A stretch of DNA of 63,619 nt from NCBI RefSeq assembly GCF_029168335.1, contig NZ_JARGYC010000023.1:1-63619 (forward strand), written 5' to 3'. This document shows, in pieces, positions 1 to 8,019 of the stretch. Both the position numbers and the translations under genes were made by a program. Every line of letters starts with the position of its first letter. Within the stretch, counting starts at the first letter, position 1. Source of the stretch: Psychromarinibacter sediminicola (GTDB lineage: Bacteria; Pseudomonadota; Alphaproteobacteria; Rhodobacterales; Rhodobacteraceae). The notes under the pieces are model-generated. The model had not been told where the DNA came from and did no database searches. It worked only from the letters and a program-made list of their open reading frames with translations.

Positions 1-1
1 C

Positions 2-532
2 GGAGGCATGGGGTTTTGGAAGGCCCTCGACGAGGTGTTCCCTGGCACGCGCCATCAAAGATGTTGGGTTCACAAGGCCGCAAACGTCCTGAACACGCTC
101 CCGAAATCCATGCATCCGGCGGTGAAGGCCGACCTGCGCGAGATCTGGCAGGCCGAGACCCGCGCCGCGGCCGAAGCCGCCATGGACACCTTCGCCGAGA
201 AATACGGGGCCAAGTACGAGAAGGCTGTCACCTGCCTGATGAAGGACCGCGAGGCCCTGCTGACCTTCTATGACTTCCCCGCCGAGCATTGGGATCACCT
301 GCGCACGGGCAACCCGATCGAGAGCGTCTTTGCCACCGTCCGGCACCGAACCGTCCGAACCAAGGGCGCGCTCTCGCAGAAGACGGCGAGGCTGATGGTC
401 TTCAAGCTGGTTCAGGCCGCCGCCAAAACATGGCGCCGCCTGAAGGGCGCGAACCAGTTGTCACGGGTCATCGAAGGCGTCACATTCACCGACGGCGTCG
501 CCGCAAACGACACGGAAAACCGCGCCGCCTGA
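2..532 (+). CDS. IS256-family transposase, C-terminal part (5' truncated by window edge)
   Basis: The reading frame is open to the left edge, so the true start lies outside the window. The visible part matches the C-terminal half of Mutator/IS256-type DDE transposases: a CWVHK motif near the start, then RTGNPIESVFATVRHRT, whose Glu is the usual third catalytic acidic residue, then a basic tail. The enzyme would catalyse transposition of its own insertion sequence. It lies just downstream of the integrase gene and is transcribed towards it. The visible half is intact with no frameshift; the state of the N-terminal half is unknown. Confidence 0.88.
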   Translation, partial: GGMGFWKALDEVFPGTRHQRCWVHKAANVLNTLPKSMHPAVKADLREIWQAETRAAAEAAMDTFAEKYGAKYEKAVTCLMKDREALLTFYDFPAEHWDHLRTGNPIESVFATVRHRTVRTKGALSQKTARLMVFKLVQAAAKTWRRLKGANQLSRVIEGVTFTDGVAANDTENRAA

Positions 533-602
533 TCAAGCCGCGTCACCCACAATCGGGCATAGCTCCCGGCAAACCCGGTGCGGTTCAACCTGGTTCTGTA
601 CC
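533..602. mobile_element. probable right end of the IS256-type element
   Basis: The stretch between the transposase stop and the integrase stop holds no gene. The sequence CACAATCGGGCATAGCTCC, at about 547-565, resembles the terminal inverted repeats of IS256-family elements in its GGGC.TAGCTCC core. The left end is outside the window, so the repeat cannot be paired and the exact boundary and target duplication are not resolved. Confidence 0.35.
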
Positions 603-1787
603 TCAAAGCGATCTGAACTGGTCGCATAGATCGGCCCAAACCTGCATCAATTCGACACGCTGATCCCAGTAGGTGGTGCGGTTGTATGTACGACGGATTA
701 CGTTCGTATCTTGATGGGCCAGCATGGCTTCGATCACGTCGGGATTGTGCTCTCTCGAATTCAGAATGGTGCTTGCAGTGACGCGGAAGCCATGGGCCGT
801 CACCTCGTCGCCAGAATAGCCTAGCCGCCGCAGGACGGTGTTGAAGGCGTTCTCGGAGATCAGCTTTCTGTTCGAGATGAGTGACGGGAAAACGAGCTCG
901 ACATCATCGATTGCCGACCAGTTCTCCATGACGATGCTGAACGCTTGGCGCGACAGCGGGACCTTGTGCTCTCGACGCATTTTCATTCGTGTCGGTGGGA
1001 TGGTCCATGTTCGAGCATCGAGGTCGAATTCATTCTTCCTAGCGCCGCGTGTCTCGCTGGGGCGCGTGCAAGTTAGAATTTGGAATTTCATGGCAGCTGG
1101 GATGACCGGCCACCCGGTATAGTCGTCCAAGCGGCGCAGTAGCTGACCGAATTCGTTCTCGTCGATAATCGCTGCCCGGCCTTTCACCTTGGGCGCCAAT
1201 AGAGCGTCATTGAGCGCAGCCGACGGGTCAGCCGGTGCGCGCATTGTCACCATTGCCAATCGAAAAATCGCCGAGATGGTTGCCCGCAGCTTCTTGGCGG
1301 TCTCGCGTCGACCACTCCGCTCGATTGGTTTTAGGAGGTGAAGCAACTCGGCCGCAGTGATCTGATCGATCGGTCGGTTGTGGAGCGGTTTGGCAAGATC
1401 CTCGATGTGCCATCGCTTCTTGCGCAACGTCGCTGCCGCCAACCCCCGGTCGACCAGGCTTTCATAGTATTCGTCGGCAACCTCCTTGAAGGTCATGCGT
1501 GCCTTCACCTGCGCGTCAATCTGTTCGAGATGCTTCCGAACCGATGGGTCAATCCCATCTACAAGCAGCCTTTTCGCATCGTCGCGCTTTCGCCGGGCGT
1601 CTGCGAGAGAGACAGCAGGATACGGGCCTAGGCTTAGGAGCTTCTCTTTACCCATGTACCTGTAGCGAAACTGCCAAAGCTTCGAACCCGTGGGTTTGAC
1701 GGCCAAATGAAGACCTAAACCGTCGGTCAGTCGGTAGGGCTTATCTTTTTGTTTTGCCTTGCGAATTTGAAGGTCGGATAGGTGCAT
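603..1787 (-). CDS. tyrosine-type site-specific integrase (P4/DUF4102 class)
   Basis: This 394-residue protein has the layout of P4-type island integrases. An N-terminal DUF4102 arm-binding domain covers about residues 1-90 (MHLSDLQIRKAK, LGPYPAVSLADARRKRDDA). A SAM-like core-binding domain follows, then a C-terminal catalytic domain. The catalytic signatures are TCTRPSETRGA (first Arg), AHGFRVTAS (His-x-x-Arg) and LAHQDTNVIRRTYNRTTY (His, nucleophilic Tyr). It starts 164 bp from the 3' end of tRNA-Leu and is transcribed away from it, the usual geometry of an element integrated in a tRNA 3' end. The element would extend left, out of the window. The gene looks intact. Confidence 0.93.
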   Translation of the reverse strand: MHLSDLQIRKAKQKDKPYRLTDGLGLHLAVKPTGSKLWQFRYRYMGKEKLLSLGPYPAVSLADARRKRDDAKRLLVDGIDPSVRKHLEQIDAQVKARMTFKEVADEYYESLVDRGLAAATLRKKRWHIEDLAKPLHNRPIDQITAAELLHLLKPIERSGRRETAKKLRATISAIFRLAMVTMRAPADPSAALNDALLAPKVKGRAAIIDENEFGQLLRRLDDYTGWPVIPAAMKFQILTCTRPSETRGARKNEFDLDARTWTIPPTRMKMRREHKVPLSRQAFSIVMENWSAIDDVELVFPSLISNRKLISENAFNTVLRRLGYSGDEVTAHGFRVTASTILNSREHNPDVIEAMLAHQDTNVIRRTYNRTTYWDQRVELMQVWADLCDQFRSL

Positions 1788-1788
1788 T

Positions 1789-1874
1789 GCGGGTATCGAA
1801 ACTCTGATTCGCCGAAATCGCGGGCCGATACCCGCATCGATACCCGCAAAATGATGCGATTATGTGGGTATCGA
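1789..1874. repeat. four GGGTATCGA repeats at the integrase promoter
   Basis: The 86 bp next to the integrase start contain four copies of the core GGGTATCG. They lie at 1789-1799 (GCGGGTATCGA), 1826-1835 (CGATACCCGC, inverted), 1837-1847 (TCGATACCCGC, inverted) and 1864-1874 (GTGGGTATCGA). Two point each way and the middle pair is nearly abutting. Such clusters at an int gene beside an att site are expected for integrase arm-type sites or for the operator of an excisionase or repressor. Which of these applies cannot be told from sequence. The rest of 1788-1950 shows no gene. Confidence 0.6.
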
Positions 1875-1950
1875 CGTTCAGCTATGAGCAGGATAATGGC
1901 GCGAAAACCCTTGTTTTTCAAGGGTTTTGAGCTGCAAAGTTCTGGATGGA

Positions 1951-2037
1951 TGGTGCCCAGGAGAGGACTCGAACCTCCACGTCCATACGGACACTAGCAC
2001 CTGAAGCTAGCGCGTCTACCAATTCCGCCACCTGGGC
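1951..2037 (-). tRNA. tRNA-Leu (anticodon CAG)
   Basis: On the minus strand the acceptor stem GCCCAGG pairs with CCTGGGC, followed by discriminator A and an encoded CCA. The anticodon stem CTAGC/GCTAG encloses loop TTCAGGT, anticodon CAG at 2001-2003. The D-loop (AATTGGTAGACGC) and the T-arm (GGTTCGAGTCC) are canonical, and the long variable arm marks a class II leucine tRNA. It decodes CUG. Its 3' end faces the integrase gene and is the probable attachment site. The tRNA is complete on this side of the junction. Confidence 0.97.
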
Positions 2038-2056
2038 CGGTGTGCGTGAGAGCGGC

Positions 2057-2084
2057 ATTTATACACGCCCGACAAGGGTGTCAA
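2057..2084 (-). promoter_or_regulatory. sigma-70 promoter of tRNA-Leu
   Basis: Reading the minus strand, TTGACA (2079-2084) is followed after 15-16 bp by TATAAA/ATAAAT (2057-2063). This places the start point about 13 bp before the tRNA. Both boxes are close to consensus in an otherwise GC-rich region. Confidence 0.75.
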
Positions 2085-2179
2085 CGGCAGATCGACGGAT
2101 GTGACGCGACGCGATGGCGGGTTGTTCTGAACCGCCGGCACGGCTAAGGAAAACCCCGGATGCAAGGCGGAGGCTGGCC

Positions 2180-3160
2180 ATGTCGAAACTCGTCACCATC
2201 TTCGGAGGCTCGGGGTTCATCGGGCGCTATATCGCGCGACGACTCGCACGGAAGGGTTGGCGCGTCCGGGTGGCCTGCCGGCGGCCGGAGACGGCCGGCT
2301 TCGTGCGGACCTACGGCGTGGTCGGGCAGGTCGAGCCGATCTTCTGCAACATCCGCGACGACGACAGCGTGCGGGGCGCGCTGCATTCGGCGGATGCGGT
2401 CGTCAACTGCGTGGGCACGTTCGACGCGAAGGGCAAGAACAACTTCGACGCGATCCAGCACGAGGGCGCCGCGCGGATCGCCCGGCTCGCCAAGGAGCAG
2501 AGCGTGGCGCGGATGGTGCATATCTCGGCCATCGGCGCCGACGCCGAGAGCGAGAGCGGCTATGCCCGCACCAAGGCCGAGGGCGAGGCGGCGGTGCTGG
2601 AGCACATGCCGGACGCGGTGATCCTGCGGCCGTCGGTGGTGTTCGGTCCGGAGGACGCCTTTTTCAACCGCTTCGCCAAGATGACGCGGATCAGCCCGTT
2701 CCTGCCGCTCTTCGGGGCCGAGACGCGGTTCCAGCCGGTCTATGTGGACGACGTGGCGGCGGCGGCCGTGATGGGCGCCACGGGCCGGGCCGCGCCGGGC
2801 GTATACGAGCTGGGCGGGCCGGAAGCGGCCAGTTTCCGCGACCTGATGAAACAGATGCTGTCGGTGATCATGCGTCGCCGGCTGGTCATCGGCTTTCCGT
2901 TCTGGGTCGGGGCCATCGCCGGCTGGATGTCGGACCTGATGACCAGCGCCACGCTGGGCGTGATCTCGGGGCCGGTGACGGGCGACCAGATCAAGCAGCT
3001 GAAGGCGGACAACGTGGTCTCGGAGGACGCTCACGGCTTCGAGGCGCTGGGGATCAGCCCGACCTCGATGGATGCGATCCTGCCGGAATACCTCTGGGCC
3101 TACCGCCCGTCGGGGCAGTACGCCGCGATCAAGGACTCGGCGCGCGACCTGCGGACCTGA
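2180..3160 (+). CDS. complex I NDUFA9-like NAD(P)-binding protein (atypical SDR)
   Basis: The protein has 326 residues. It opens with the Rossmann motif GGSGFIGRYIARRL (GGSGFIG at residues 9-15) and carries an SDR-type Tyr-x-x-x-Lys at Y128/K132. The overall pattern (SVARMVHISAIGAD, DAVILRPSVVFGPEDAFFNRFA, FQPVYVDDVAAA) is that of bacterial homologues of the NDUFA9 subunit of respiratory complex I, also described as NAD-dependent epimerase-like proteins. I chose ATG 2180, preceded by an AGGCGGAGG ribosome site, over the upstream in-frame ATG at 2114. It is monocistronic, and its exact role in complex I assembly or quinone biology is not certain in bacteria. Confidence 0.85.
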   Translation: MSKLVTIFGGSGFIGRYIARRLARKGWRVRVACRRPETAGFVRTYGVVGQVEPIFCNIRDDDSVRGALHSADAVVNCVGTFDAKGKNNFDAIQHEGAARIARLAKEQSVARMVHISAIGADAESESGYARTKAEGEAAVLEHMPDAVILRPSVVFGPEDAFFNRFAKMTRISPFLPLFGAETRFQPVYVDDVAAAAVMGATGRAAPGVYELGGPEAASFRDLMKQMLSVIMRRRLVIGFPFWVGAIAGWMSDLMTSATLGVISGPVTGDQIKQLKADNVVSEDAHGFEALGISPTSMDAILPEYLWAYRPSGQYAAIKDSARDLRT

Positions 3161-3180
3161 CCCGTCCGGCCCCGCCCGCC

Positions 3181-4188
3181 TCACGCGAAGCGGCGGCGGC
3201 TCCGGTTGGCGAAGGCCACCAGCGACAGCATCACCGGCACCTCGACCAGCACGCCAACGACCGTCGCCAGCGCCGCGCCGGAGTTGAGGCCGAACAGGCT
3301 GACCGCCACGGCGACGGCGAGTTCGAAGAAGTTGGATGTGCCGATCAGCGCGCAGGGCGCCGCGATACGGTGCGGCAGACGCCACAGGTAGGCCGCCGCA
3401 TAGGCGACGGCGAAGATGCCGTAGGACTGGATCAGGATCGGCACCGCGATCAGCGCGATCACCTGGGGCCGGTCGAGGATCACTTGCCCCTGCAGCCCGA
3501 ACAGGATCATGACGGTGGCGATCAGGCCGATCACCGACCACGGCTTGACCCGCGCCTGGAAGGCCGCGATCCGCTCGGCACGGCCCAGTCGCAGGCGCGT
3601 CAGCACCCCCGCGCCCAGCGGCAGCGCGACGAACAGAACGACCGACAGCACCAGCGTTTCCCACGGGACCGAGATGTCGGTGACGCCGAGGAGAAAGGCC
3701 ACGATGGGCGCGAAGGCGAAGACCAGCACCACGTCGTTCACCGAGACCTGCAACAGCGTGTAGCTCTCGTCGCCGCGCGTCAGCTGCGACCAGACGAAGA
3801 CCATCGCCGTGCAGGGCGCGGCCCCCAGAAGGATGAGCCCCGCGATGTATTGCTGCGCGTCCGCGGGGGCGATGAGGTCGGCGAAGACCCCCTCGAAGAA
3901 CAGGACGGCGAGCGCCGCCATCGTGAACGGCTTGATCAGCCAGTTGACCGCGAGCGTGATCGCCAGCCCCTTGGGCTGCCGCACCACCCGGCCCAGCGAG
4001 GCCGGGTCGACCCCGACCATCATCGGATAGACCATCGCCCAGATCAGCACGGCCACGACGAGGTTGACGCTGGCGACCTCCGCCGCCGCGATGGCCGAGA
4101 TGAGCGCCGGCGCGACGCTGCCGATCGCGATGCCCGCGATCATCGCCAGGGCGACCCAAAGGGTCAGGTATCGCTCGAAAGCGCTCAT
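3181..4188 (-). CDS. Acr3-type arsenite efflux carrier (bile acid/arsenite family)
   Basis: This 335-residue integral membrane protein has about ten hydrophobic segments. The signature [13 protein letters not shown] (Cys126) carries the cysteine conserved in Acr3 arsenite carriers, and [17 protein letters not shown] and [16 protein letters not shown] are family blocks. It would export As(III) across the inner membrane. No arsR or arsC gene adjoins it; the neighbours are an NDUFA9-like gene converging from the left and uppP upstream. It therefore lacks the usual ars operon, and regulation would have to come from elsewhere. The family is clear; the substrate is inferred. Confidence 0.85.
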   Translation of the reverse strand: MSAFERYLTLWVALAMIAGIAIGSVAPALISAIAAAEVASVNLVVAVLIWAMVYPMMVGVDPASLGRVVRQPKGLAITLAVNWLIKPFTMAALAVLFFEGVFADLIAPADAQQYIAGLILLGAAPCTAMVFVWSQLTRGDESYTLLQVSVNDVVLVFAFAPIVAFLLGVTDISVPWETLVLSVVLFVALPLGAGVLTRLRLGRAERIAAFQARVKPWSVIGLIATVMILFGLQGQVILDRPQVIALIAVPILIQSYGIFAVAYAAAYLWRLPHRIAAPCALIGTSNFFELAVAVAVSLFGLNSGAALATVVGVLVEVPVMLSLVAFANRSRRRFA

Positions 4189-4307
4189 GCGTGTCGGGCC
4201 TTCTGCTGTTCGAACTCGGACGTCCGGGTGGCGGACTTCCGATATGCCGGACTGTTGCCACGAACGGCGGGCGGTGCAAAGCCCGCCTGTGCGATGCCCC
4301 GGTTACC

Positions 4308-5111
4308 TCACCCGTAGGCGATCACCAGCAGCACGACCCCCAGGATCACCCGGTAGATCACGTAGGGCGTGAAGCTGACCGACTTCAGCAGGCGCATCAT
4401 GAACCACAGGGCAAAGAGCGCCGCGACGAAGGCGAAGGCCGCGGCGATGGCGGCATCGCGGGCGGCCGCGGTATTCGCGGTCACGGCGACCTCGGCCCCC
4501 AGCAACAGGCCCGAGGCCAGGATCGTCGGAATCGACATCAGCATGGCGATCTTCGCCGCGCCCTTGCGCCCGTAGCCGAGATACCGCGCGCCGGTGATGC
4601 AGATGCCCGAGCGCGAGGTGCCGGGAATCAGCGCGACCGCCTGCCACAGGCCCAGAATTACGGCATGGGGGATGTTCCAGAACTCCGCCGGCATGTTGCG
4701 CGGCGCCCGCTGATCGGCCCAGTAGAGCAGCAGGCCGAAAAGCAGCATCGTCCAGCCGATCACCGCCGTCGAGCGCATCGCCGCATCGAGCCCGGTCAGC
4801 TTCAGGATCAGTCCGAAGATAAGCACCGGAATCGTCGCCAGAAGGAGACAGAGCGCCAGCCCGGCCCCGGCCGTGTCCATCTTGCCGCGCAGCAGGCGCG
4901 GAATGCCGGACAGGGCCAGCCGCACGTCGGGCCAGAAGTAAAGGACGACGGCGCCCAGCGTGCCGACATGGACCGCGACGTCGACGACCAGCCCCTGGTC
5001 CTGAAGGCCGGTCAGATTCGGAATCAGAATCAGGTGACCCGAGGAGGAAACCGGCAGAAACTCGGTAAGGCCCTGAATCAGCGCCACAAGCAAAAGATGA
5101 AGAAGGGGCAT
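4308..5111 (-). CDS. uppP: undecaprenyl-diphosphate phosphatase
   Basis: The protein has 267 residues and many membrane spans. It has the two BacA/UppP signatures: QGLTEFLPVSSSGHL near residues 10-25 and ALIPGTSRSGICITGA in the second half. It dephosphorylates undecaprenyl diphosphate to recycle the lipid carrier for peptidoglycan and other envelope polymers, and extra copies give bacitracin tolerance. I chose ATG 5111 because MPLLHLLLVALIQG is the family N-terminus; an in-frame start 51 bp upstream would add a polar extension. It is transcribed towards the arsenite carrier and diverges from gltD. Confidence 0.93.
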   Translation of the reverse strand: MPLLHLLLVALIQGLTEFLPVSSSGHLILIPNLTGLQDQGLVVDVAVHVGTLGAVVLYFWPDVRLALSGIPRLLRGKMDTAGAGLALCLLLATIPVLIFGLILKLTGLDAAMRSTAVIGWTMLLFGLLLYWADQRAPRNMPAEFWNIPHAVILGLWQAVALIPGTSRSGICITGARYLGYGRKGAAKIAMLMSIPTILASGLLLGAEVAVTANTAAARDAAIAAAFAFVAALFALWFMMRLLKSVSFTPYVIYRVILGVVLLVIAYG

Positions 5112-5177
5112 AGGATACCCGTAAATGATTCGGCCCGGATAAATTAACCGCCTGCGAGTCAATGAAAAGCCTGAAAG

Positions 5178-5302
5178 TAGGACATATATGCTGTCCTAAA
5201 ATCTTGCATCGCGGCGCGGTCCGCTGCGGTGCGGCGGCGAGAAATGGAAAACCGGGTCAGCATATCTGACTTTATTTCCCGTCGCGCCTAATTTATAGGA
5301 CA
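5178..5302. promoter_or_regulatory. palindromic operator candidates between uppP and gltD
   Basis: The 221-bp divergent region holds a perfect inverted repeat TAGGACA-N7-TGTCCTA (5178-5198). A second palindrome, GTCAG-N5-CTGAC, lies at 5256-5270, and a lone TAGGACA half-site at 5296-5302, just before the gltD ribosome site. Both palindromes contain the core CAGCATAT, one on each strand. Lrp/AsnC-type regulators bind loosely similar AT-rich sites and control glutamate synthase in enterobacteria, so an Lrp-like regulator is a guess; the regulator is not identified here. Confidence 0.5.
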
Positions 5303-5332
5303 GCCAAGATCCTTCCCAGGAGGTTTGCCGAG

Positions 5333-6766
5333 ATGGCCAAGCAGATGATGCTGAAGTTCGTGAGCGTCGACCGCGACATGCCCGAGAAGCGGGATGCCAA
5401 CGTGCGCCGCACCGACTTTCACGAGATCTACGCCGAGTTCGCCCACGAGAAGGCCGCGCAGCAGGCCGGGCGCTGCAGCCAGTGCGGCGTGCCCTACTGC
5501 CAGACGCATTGCCCGCTGCACAACAACATCCCCGACTGGCTGAAGTTGACGGCCGAGGGGCGGCTACAGGAGGCCTACGAGGTCGCCCAGCAGACCAACA
5601 CCTTCCCCGAGATCTGCGGCCGCATCTGCCCGCAGGACCGGCTGTGCGAGGGCAACTGCGTGATCGAGCAGTCGGGCCATGGCACCGTCACCATCGGCGC
5701 GGTGGAGAAATACATCACCGACACCGCCTTCGACATGGGCTGGGTCAAGCCGATCAAGCCGGCCGAAGACCGCGCCGAAAGCGTCGGCATCATCGGCGCC
5801 GGGCCCGGCGGGCTGGCGGCGGCCGATGCGCTGCGGCGCGCGGGCGTGCAGGTGACGGTCTACGACCGCTATGACCGCGCGGGCGGGCTGATGACCTATG
5901 GCATCCCCGGCTTCAAGCTGGAGAAAGAGGTCGTCATGAAGCGCATCACGCAGCTGGAGGACGGCGGGGTCGAGTTCGTCCTGAACTGCAACGTGGGCGA
6001 GGACATCTCCTTCGAGGCGATCCGCGGCAAGCACGACGCGGTGCTGATCGCCACGGGCGTCTACAAGTCGCGCGGGTTGCAGGCGCCGGGTGTCGGCGCG
6101 CAGGGTATCGTGCGGGCGATCGACTACCTGACCTGTTCCAACCGGATCAGCTTTGGCGACGAGGTCGAGGAGTACGACACGGGCGAGCTGAACGCCAAGG
6201 GCAAGCGCGTGGTCGTCATCGGCGGCGGCGATACCGCGATGGACTGCGTGCGCACCGCCGTGCGGCAGGGCGCCAAGAGCGTGAAATGTCTCTATCGCCG
6301 CGACAGGGACAACATGCCGGGCTCGCAGCGCGAGGTGGCAAACGCCGAGGAAGAGGGCGTGGAATTCGTCTGGCTGTCGGCGCCCAAGGGCTTTTCCGGC
6401 GACACGGTCGAGGGCGTGATGGTGCAGCGGATGCGCCTGGGCGCCCCGGATGCCAGCGGGCGGCAGAGCCCCGAGGTGATCGAGGGCGCGGATTACGTCG
6501 AGGACGCGGATCTGGTGATCATGGCGCTCGGCTTCGAGCCGGAGGACCTGCCCAAGCTGTGGGGCGCCGACGGGCTGGAGGTGACGCGCTGGGGCACGGT
6601 GCTGGCCGATTTCCGGACCCACGCGACCAGCATCGAGGGGGTCTATGCCGTGGGCGACATCGTGCGGGGCGCGAGCCTGGTGGTCTGGGCCATCCGCGAC
6701 GGGCGCGAGGCGGCCGAGTCGATCCTGGAGTACCTGACCGCGCCGGCACAGGTCGCGGCGGAGTAA
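5333..6766 (+). CDS. gltD: glutamate synthase (NADPH) small subunit
   Basis: The protein has 477 residues, normal for GltD. An N-terminal cysteine cluster (C48, C51, C56, C60 in CSQCGVPYCQTHC) and a second group (ICGRICPQDRLCEGNC) ligate the 4Fe-4S centres. GAGPGG at residues 155-160 binds FAD and IGGGDTAMD near residue 296 is the NADPH-binding fold. It feeds electrons from NADPH to GltB, which makes two glutamates from glutamine and 2-oxoglutarate. The start follows AGGAGG at good spacing. It is the first gene of a locus that reaches gltB only after four other reading frames, whereas gltB and gltD are usually adjacent. Confidence 0.97.
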   Translation: MAKQMMLKFVSVDRDMPEKRDANVRRTDFHEIYAEFAHEKAAQQAGRCSQCGVPYCQTHCPLHNNIPDWLKLTAEGRLQEAYEVAQQTNTFPEICGRICPQDRLCEGNCVIEQSGHGTVTIGAVEKYITDTAFDMGWVKPIKPAEDRAESVGIIGAGPGGLAAADALRRAGVQVTVYDRYDRAGGLMTYGIPGFKLEKEVVMKRITQLEDGGVEFVLNCNVGEDISFEAIRGKHDAVLIATGVYKSRGLQAPGVGAQGIVRAIDYLTCSNRISFGDEVEEYDTGELNAKGKRVVVIGGGDTAMDCVRTAVRQGAKSVKCLYRRDRDNMPGSQREVANAEEEGVEFVWLSAPKGFSGDTVEGVMVQRMRLGAPDASGRQSPEVIEGADYVEDADLVIMALGFEPEDLPKLWGADGLEVTRWGTVLADFRTHATSIEGVYAVGDIVRGASLVVWAIRDGREAAESILEYLTAPAQVAAE

Positions 6767-6775
6767 GGAGGCACG

Positions 6776-7498
6776 ATGCGGCACGGGATGAACGGCGCAT
6801 GGACGATGCGGGGCGGCGCGGTCGCCCTGCTGCTGTCCTGCACGCCCGTGTCGGCAGAGCCGGCATATCCGGACGGCTGCACGCCCGAGCTGACGGTGCA
6901 GAACATCGACTGCGAGGTCGATATCTACCTGGCCTGCGGCGACCGGGTGCGGGTGCAGAACTACGGGCCGGACGGGCCGGACACGGTGGAGGAGATGACC
7001 GCCGACTGGTCGCTGCTGTTCTCGATGGACACAAGCGGGCCGTCGGGGCTGGTGGTGCGCGACGGGCCGGCGGAGCCGCTGTCGCGCGACGCGCTGCTGG
7101 CCGAGGGGATCAGCCGGTTCTCCTACCCGGTGGATTTCTACCTGCAGCGGCCCGAGCCGGTGGCGACGCGCCTGACGGGGACGTTCCGGATGACCGGCGA
7201 CGAAACCGAAATCGACGGCCATGTGCTGCAGCGGGTGGAAACGCGAATGACCGTCGATCTTCCGCCGCCCGCGGGACCGCTGGAGACGATCCAGACGGGA
7301 TATTACAGCGAAGCGCTGGACGTGTTCATGGAAGGCCCCGGGTCGCTGCGGCTGGGCGACCGCGTCCAGCAGGTGACCAAGGGGCCGAAGCGGATCATCC
7401 TGCCGGGCGCGGACGGGTTCCTGTCGACGGTCCCGCTTTTCGGCTGCGTGGCCGACGAGGCGTTTCTGGCGCCGGGCAATGAGGAGCGGGCGGGATGA
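6776..7498 (+). CDS. hypothetical secreted protein between gltD and gltB
   Basis: I do not recognise this 240-residue protein. Residues 1-27 form a signal peptide (basic start, hydrophobic GGAVALLLSC core, cleavage near VSA|EP), so it is probably periplasmic. The mature part is rich in acidic residues and has four cysteines in its first 50 residues and near the end (GCTPELTVQNIDCEVDIYLAC, PLFGCVADE), suggesting disulfides. It starts 9 bp after gltD behind GGAGG, and its TGA overlaps the next ATG. Translational coupling places it firmly in the operon, but a role in glutamate synthesis is not obvious for a secreted protein. Confidence 0.75.
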   Translation: MRHGMNGAWTMRGGAVALLLSCTPVSAEPAYPDGCTPELTVQNIDCEVDIYLACGDRVRVQNYGPDGPDTVEEMTADWSLLFSMDTSGPSGLVVRDGPAEPLSRDALLAEGISRFSYPVDFYLQRPEPVATRLTGTFRMTGDETEIDGHVLQRVETRMTVDLPPPAGPLETIQTGYYSEALDVFMEGPGSLRLGDRVQQVTKGPKRIILPGADGFLSTVPLFGCVADEAFLAPGNEERAG

Positions 7499-7581
7499 GC
7501 GCGGTGATGGAGCGTGTCGACCCGGTCGCCGTGGAGGCGGCCGCGCCGCTCGTGGTGCCACAGATGGAGGAACGGGCATGA
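7495..7581 (+). CDS. possible 28-residue ORF coupled to both neighbours
   Basis: An ATG at 7495 overlaps the TGA of the secreted-protein gene (ATGA). It opens a 28-codon frame, MSAVMERVDPVAVEAAAPLV and so on, whose TGA in turn overlaps the ATG of the first GFA gene (ATGA at 7578). The double four-base overlap would fit translational relay between the two larger genes. The ribosome site GAGGAGCGGG lies just upstream. No family is recognisable, and the frame may serve only to couple translation. Confidence 0.4.
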   Translation: MSAVMERVDPVAVEAAAPLVVPQMEERA

Positions 7582-8018
7582 CCCAGCGTGACGGCGGCTG
7601 CCTGTGCGGCGCGGTGCGGTTCACCGCGCGGAACGTGCCCGAGACGGCCGGGATCTGCCATTGCGAAACCTGCCGCCGCTGGACCGGCACGGCGCTGGTC
7701 GGCGTGGGCCTGAAGGACACCGACGTGACCTGGAAGGGCGCGGCGCATATCCGCCGCCGCCAGACCAGCTCCTGGGCAGAGCGCGCATGGTGCGCCGAGT
7801 GCGGGTCCAACCTGTTCTTCCGGTTCACCGGCGACGGGGCCTATGCCGGCGAGATCGAGCTTCCGATCGGGATTTTCGACGATCCCAACGGGTTCCGGAT
7901 CACCAACGAGATCTACATCGACCACAAGCCCGACAGCTATGCCTACGCCGGCGAGGACCGGCAGGTGCTGACCCGGGCGCAATGCGTCGAGAAGATGCCT
8001 TTGCTGGATGGGGAGTGA
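7578..8018 (+). CDS. GFA family protein (CENP-V/GFA zinc fold), first copy
   Basis: The protein has 146 residues and the GFA fold, with zinc-binding cysteines in CLCGAVRF, CHCETCRRW and CAECGSNLFFRF. The family is named after a glutathione-dependent formaldehyde-activating enzyme, but most members have no proven activity, so only the fold is called. ATG 7578 follows AGGAAC and overlaps the preceding stop. It forms a tandem pair with the next gene, with which it shares the cysteine pattern but only moderate identity, suggesting an old duplication. Both sit inside the glutamate synthase operon. Confidence 0.9.
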   Translation: MTQRDGGCLCGAVRFTARNVPETAGICHCETCRRWTGTALVGVGLKDTDVTWKGAAHIRRRQTSSWAERAWCAECGSNLFFRFTGDGAYAGEIELPIGIFDDPNGFRITNEIYIDHKPDSYAYAGEDRQVLTRAQCVEKMPLLDGE

Positions 8019-8019
8019 C

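Noticed and set aside
3181-4188. Full ars operon
   Set aside because: No arsR, arsC or arsH lies nearby; the ArsR-family gene at 32770 is 29 kb away, lacks the metal motif and is linked to SRPBCC and YciI genes.
2144-4279. Long minus-strand ORF across the NDUFA9-like and arsenite carrier genes
   Set aside because: Low-complexity Arg/Gly-rich product overlapping two well-supported genes; a composition artefact.
5564-7828. Minus-strand 754-codon ORF antisense to gltD and its neighbour
   Set aside because: Antisense shadow; gltD motifs are complete on the other strand.
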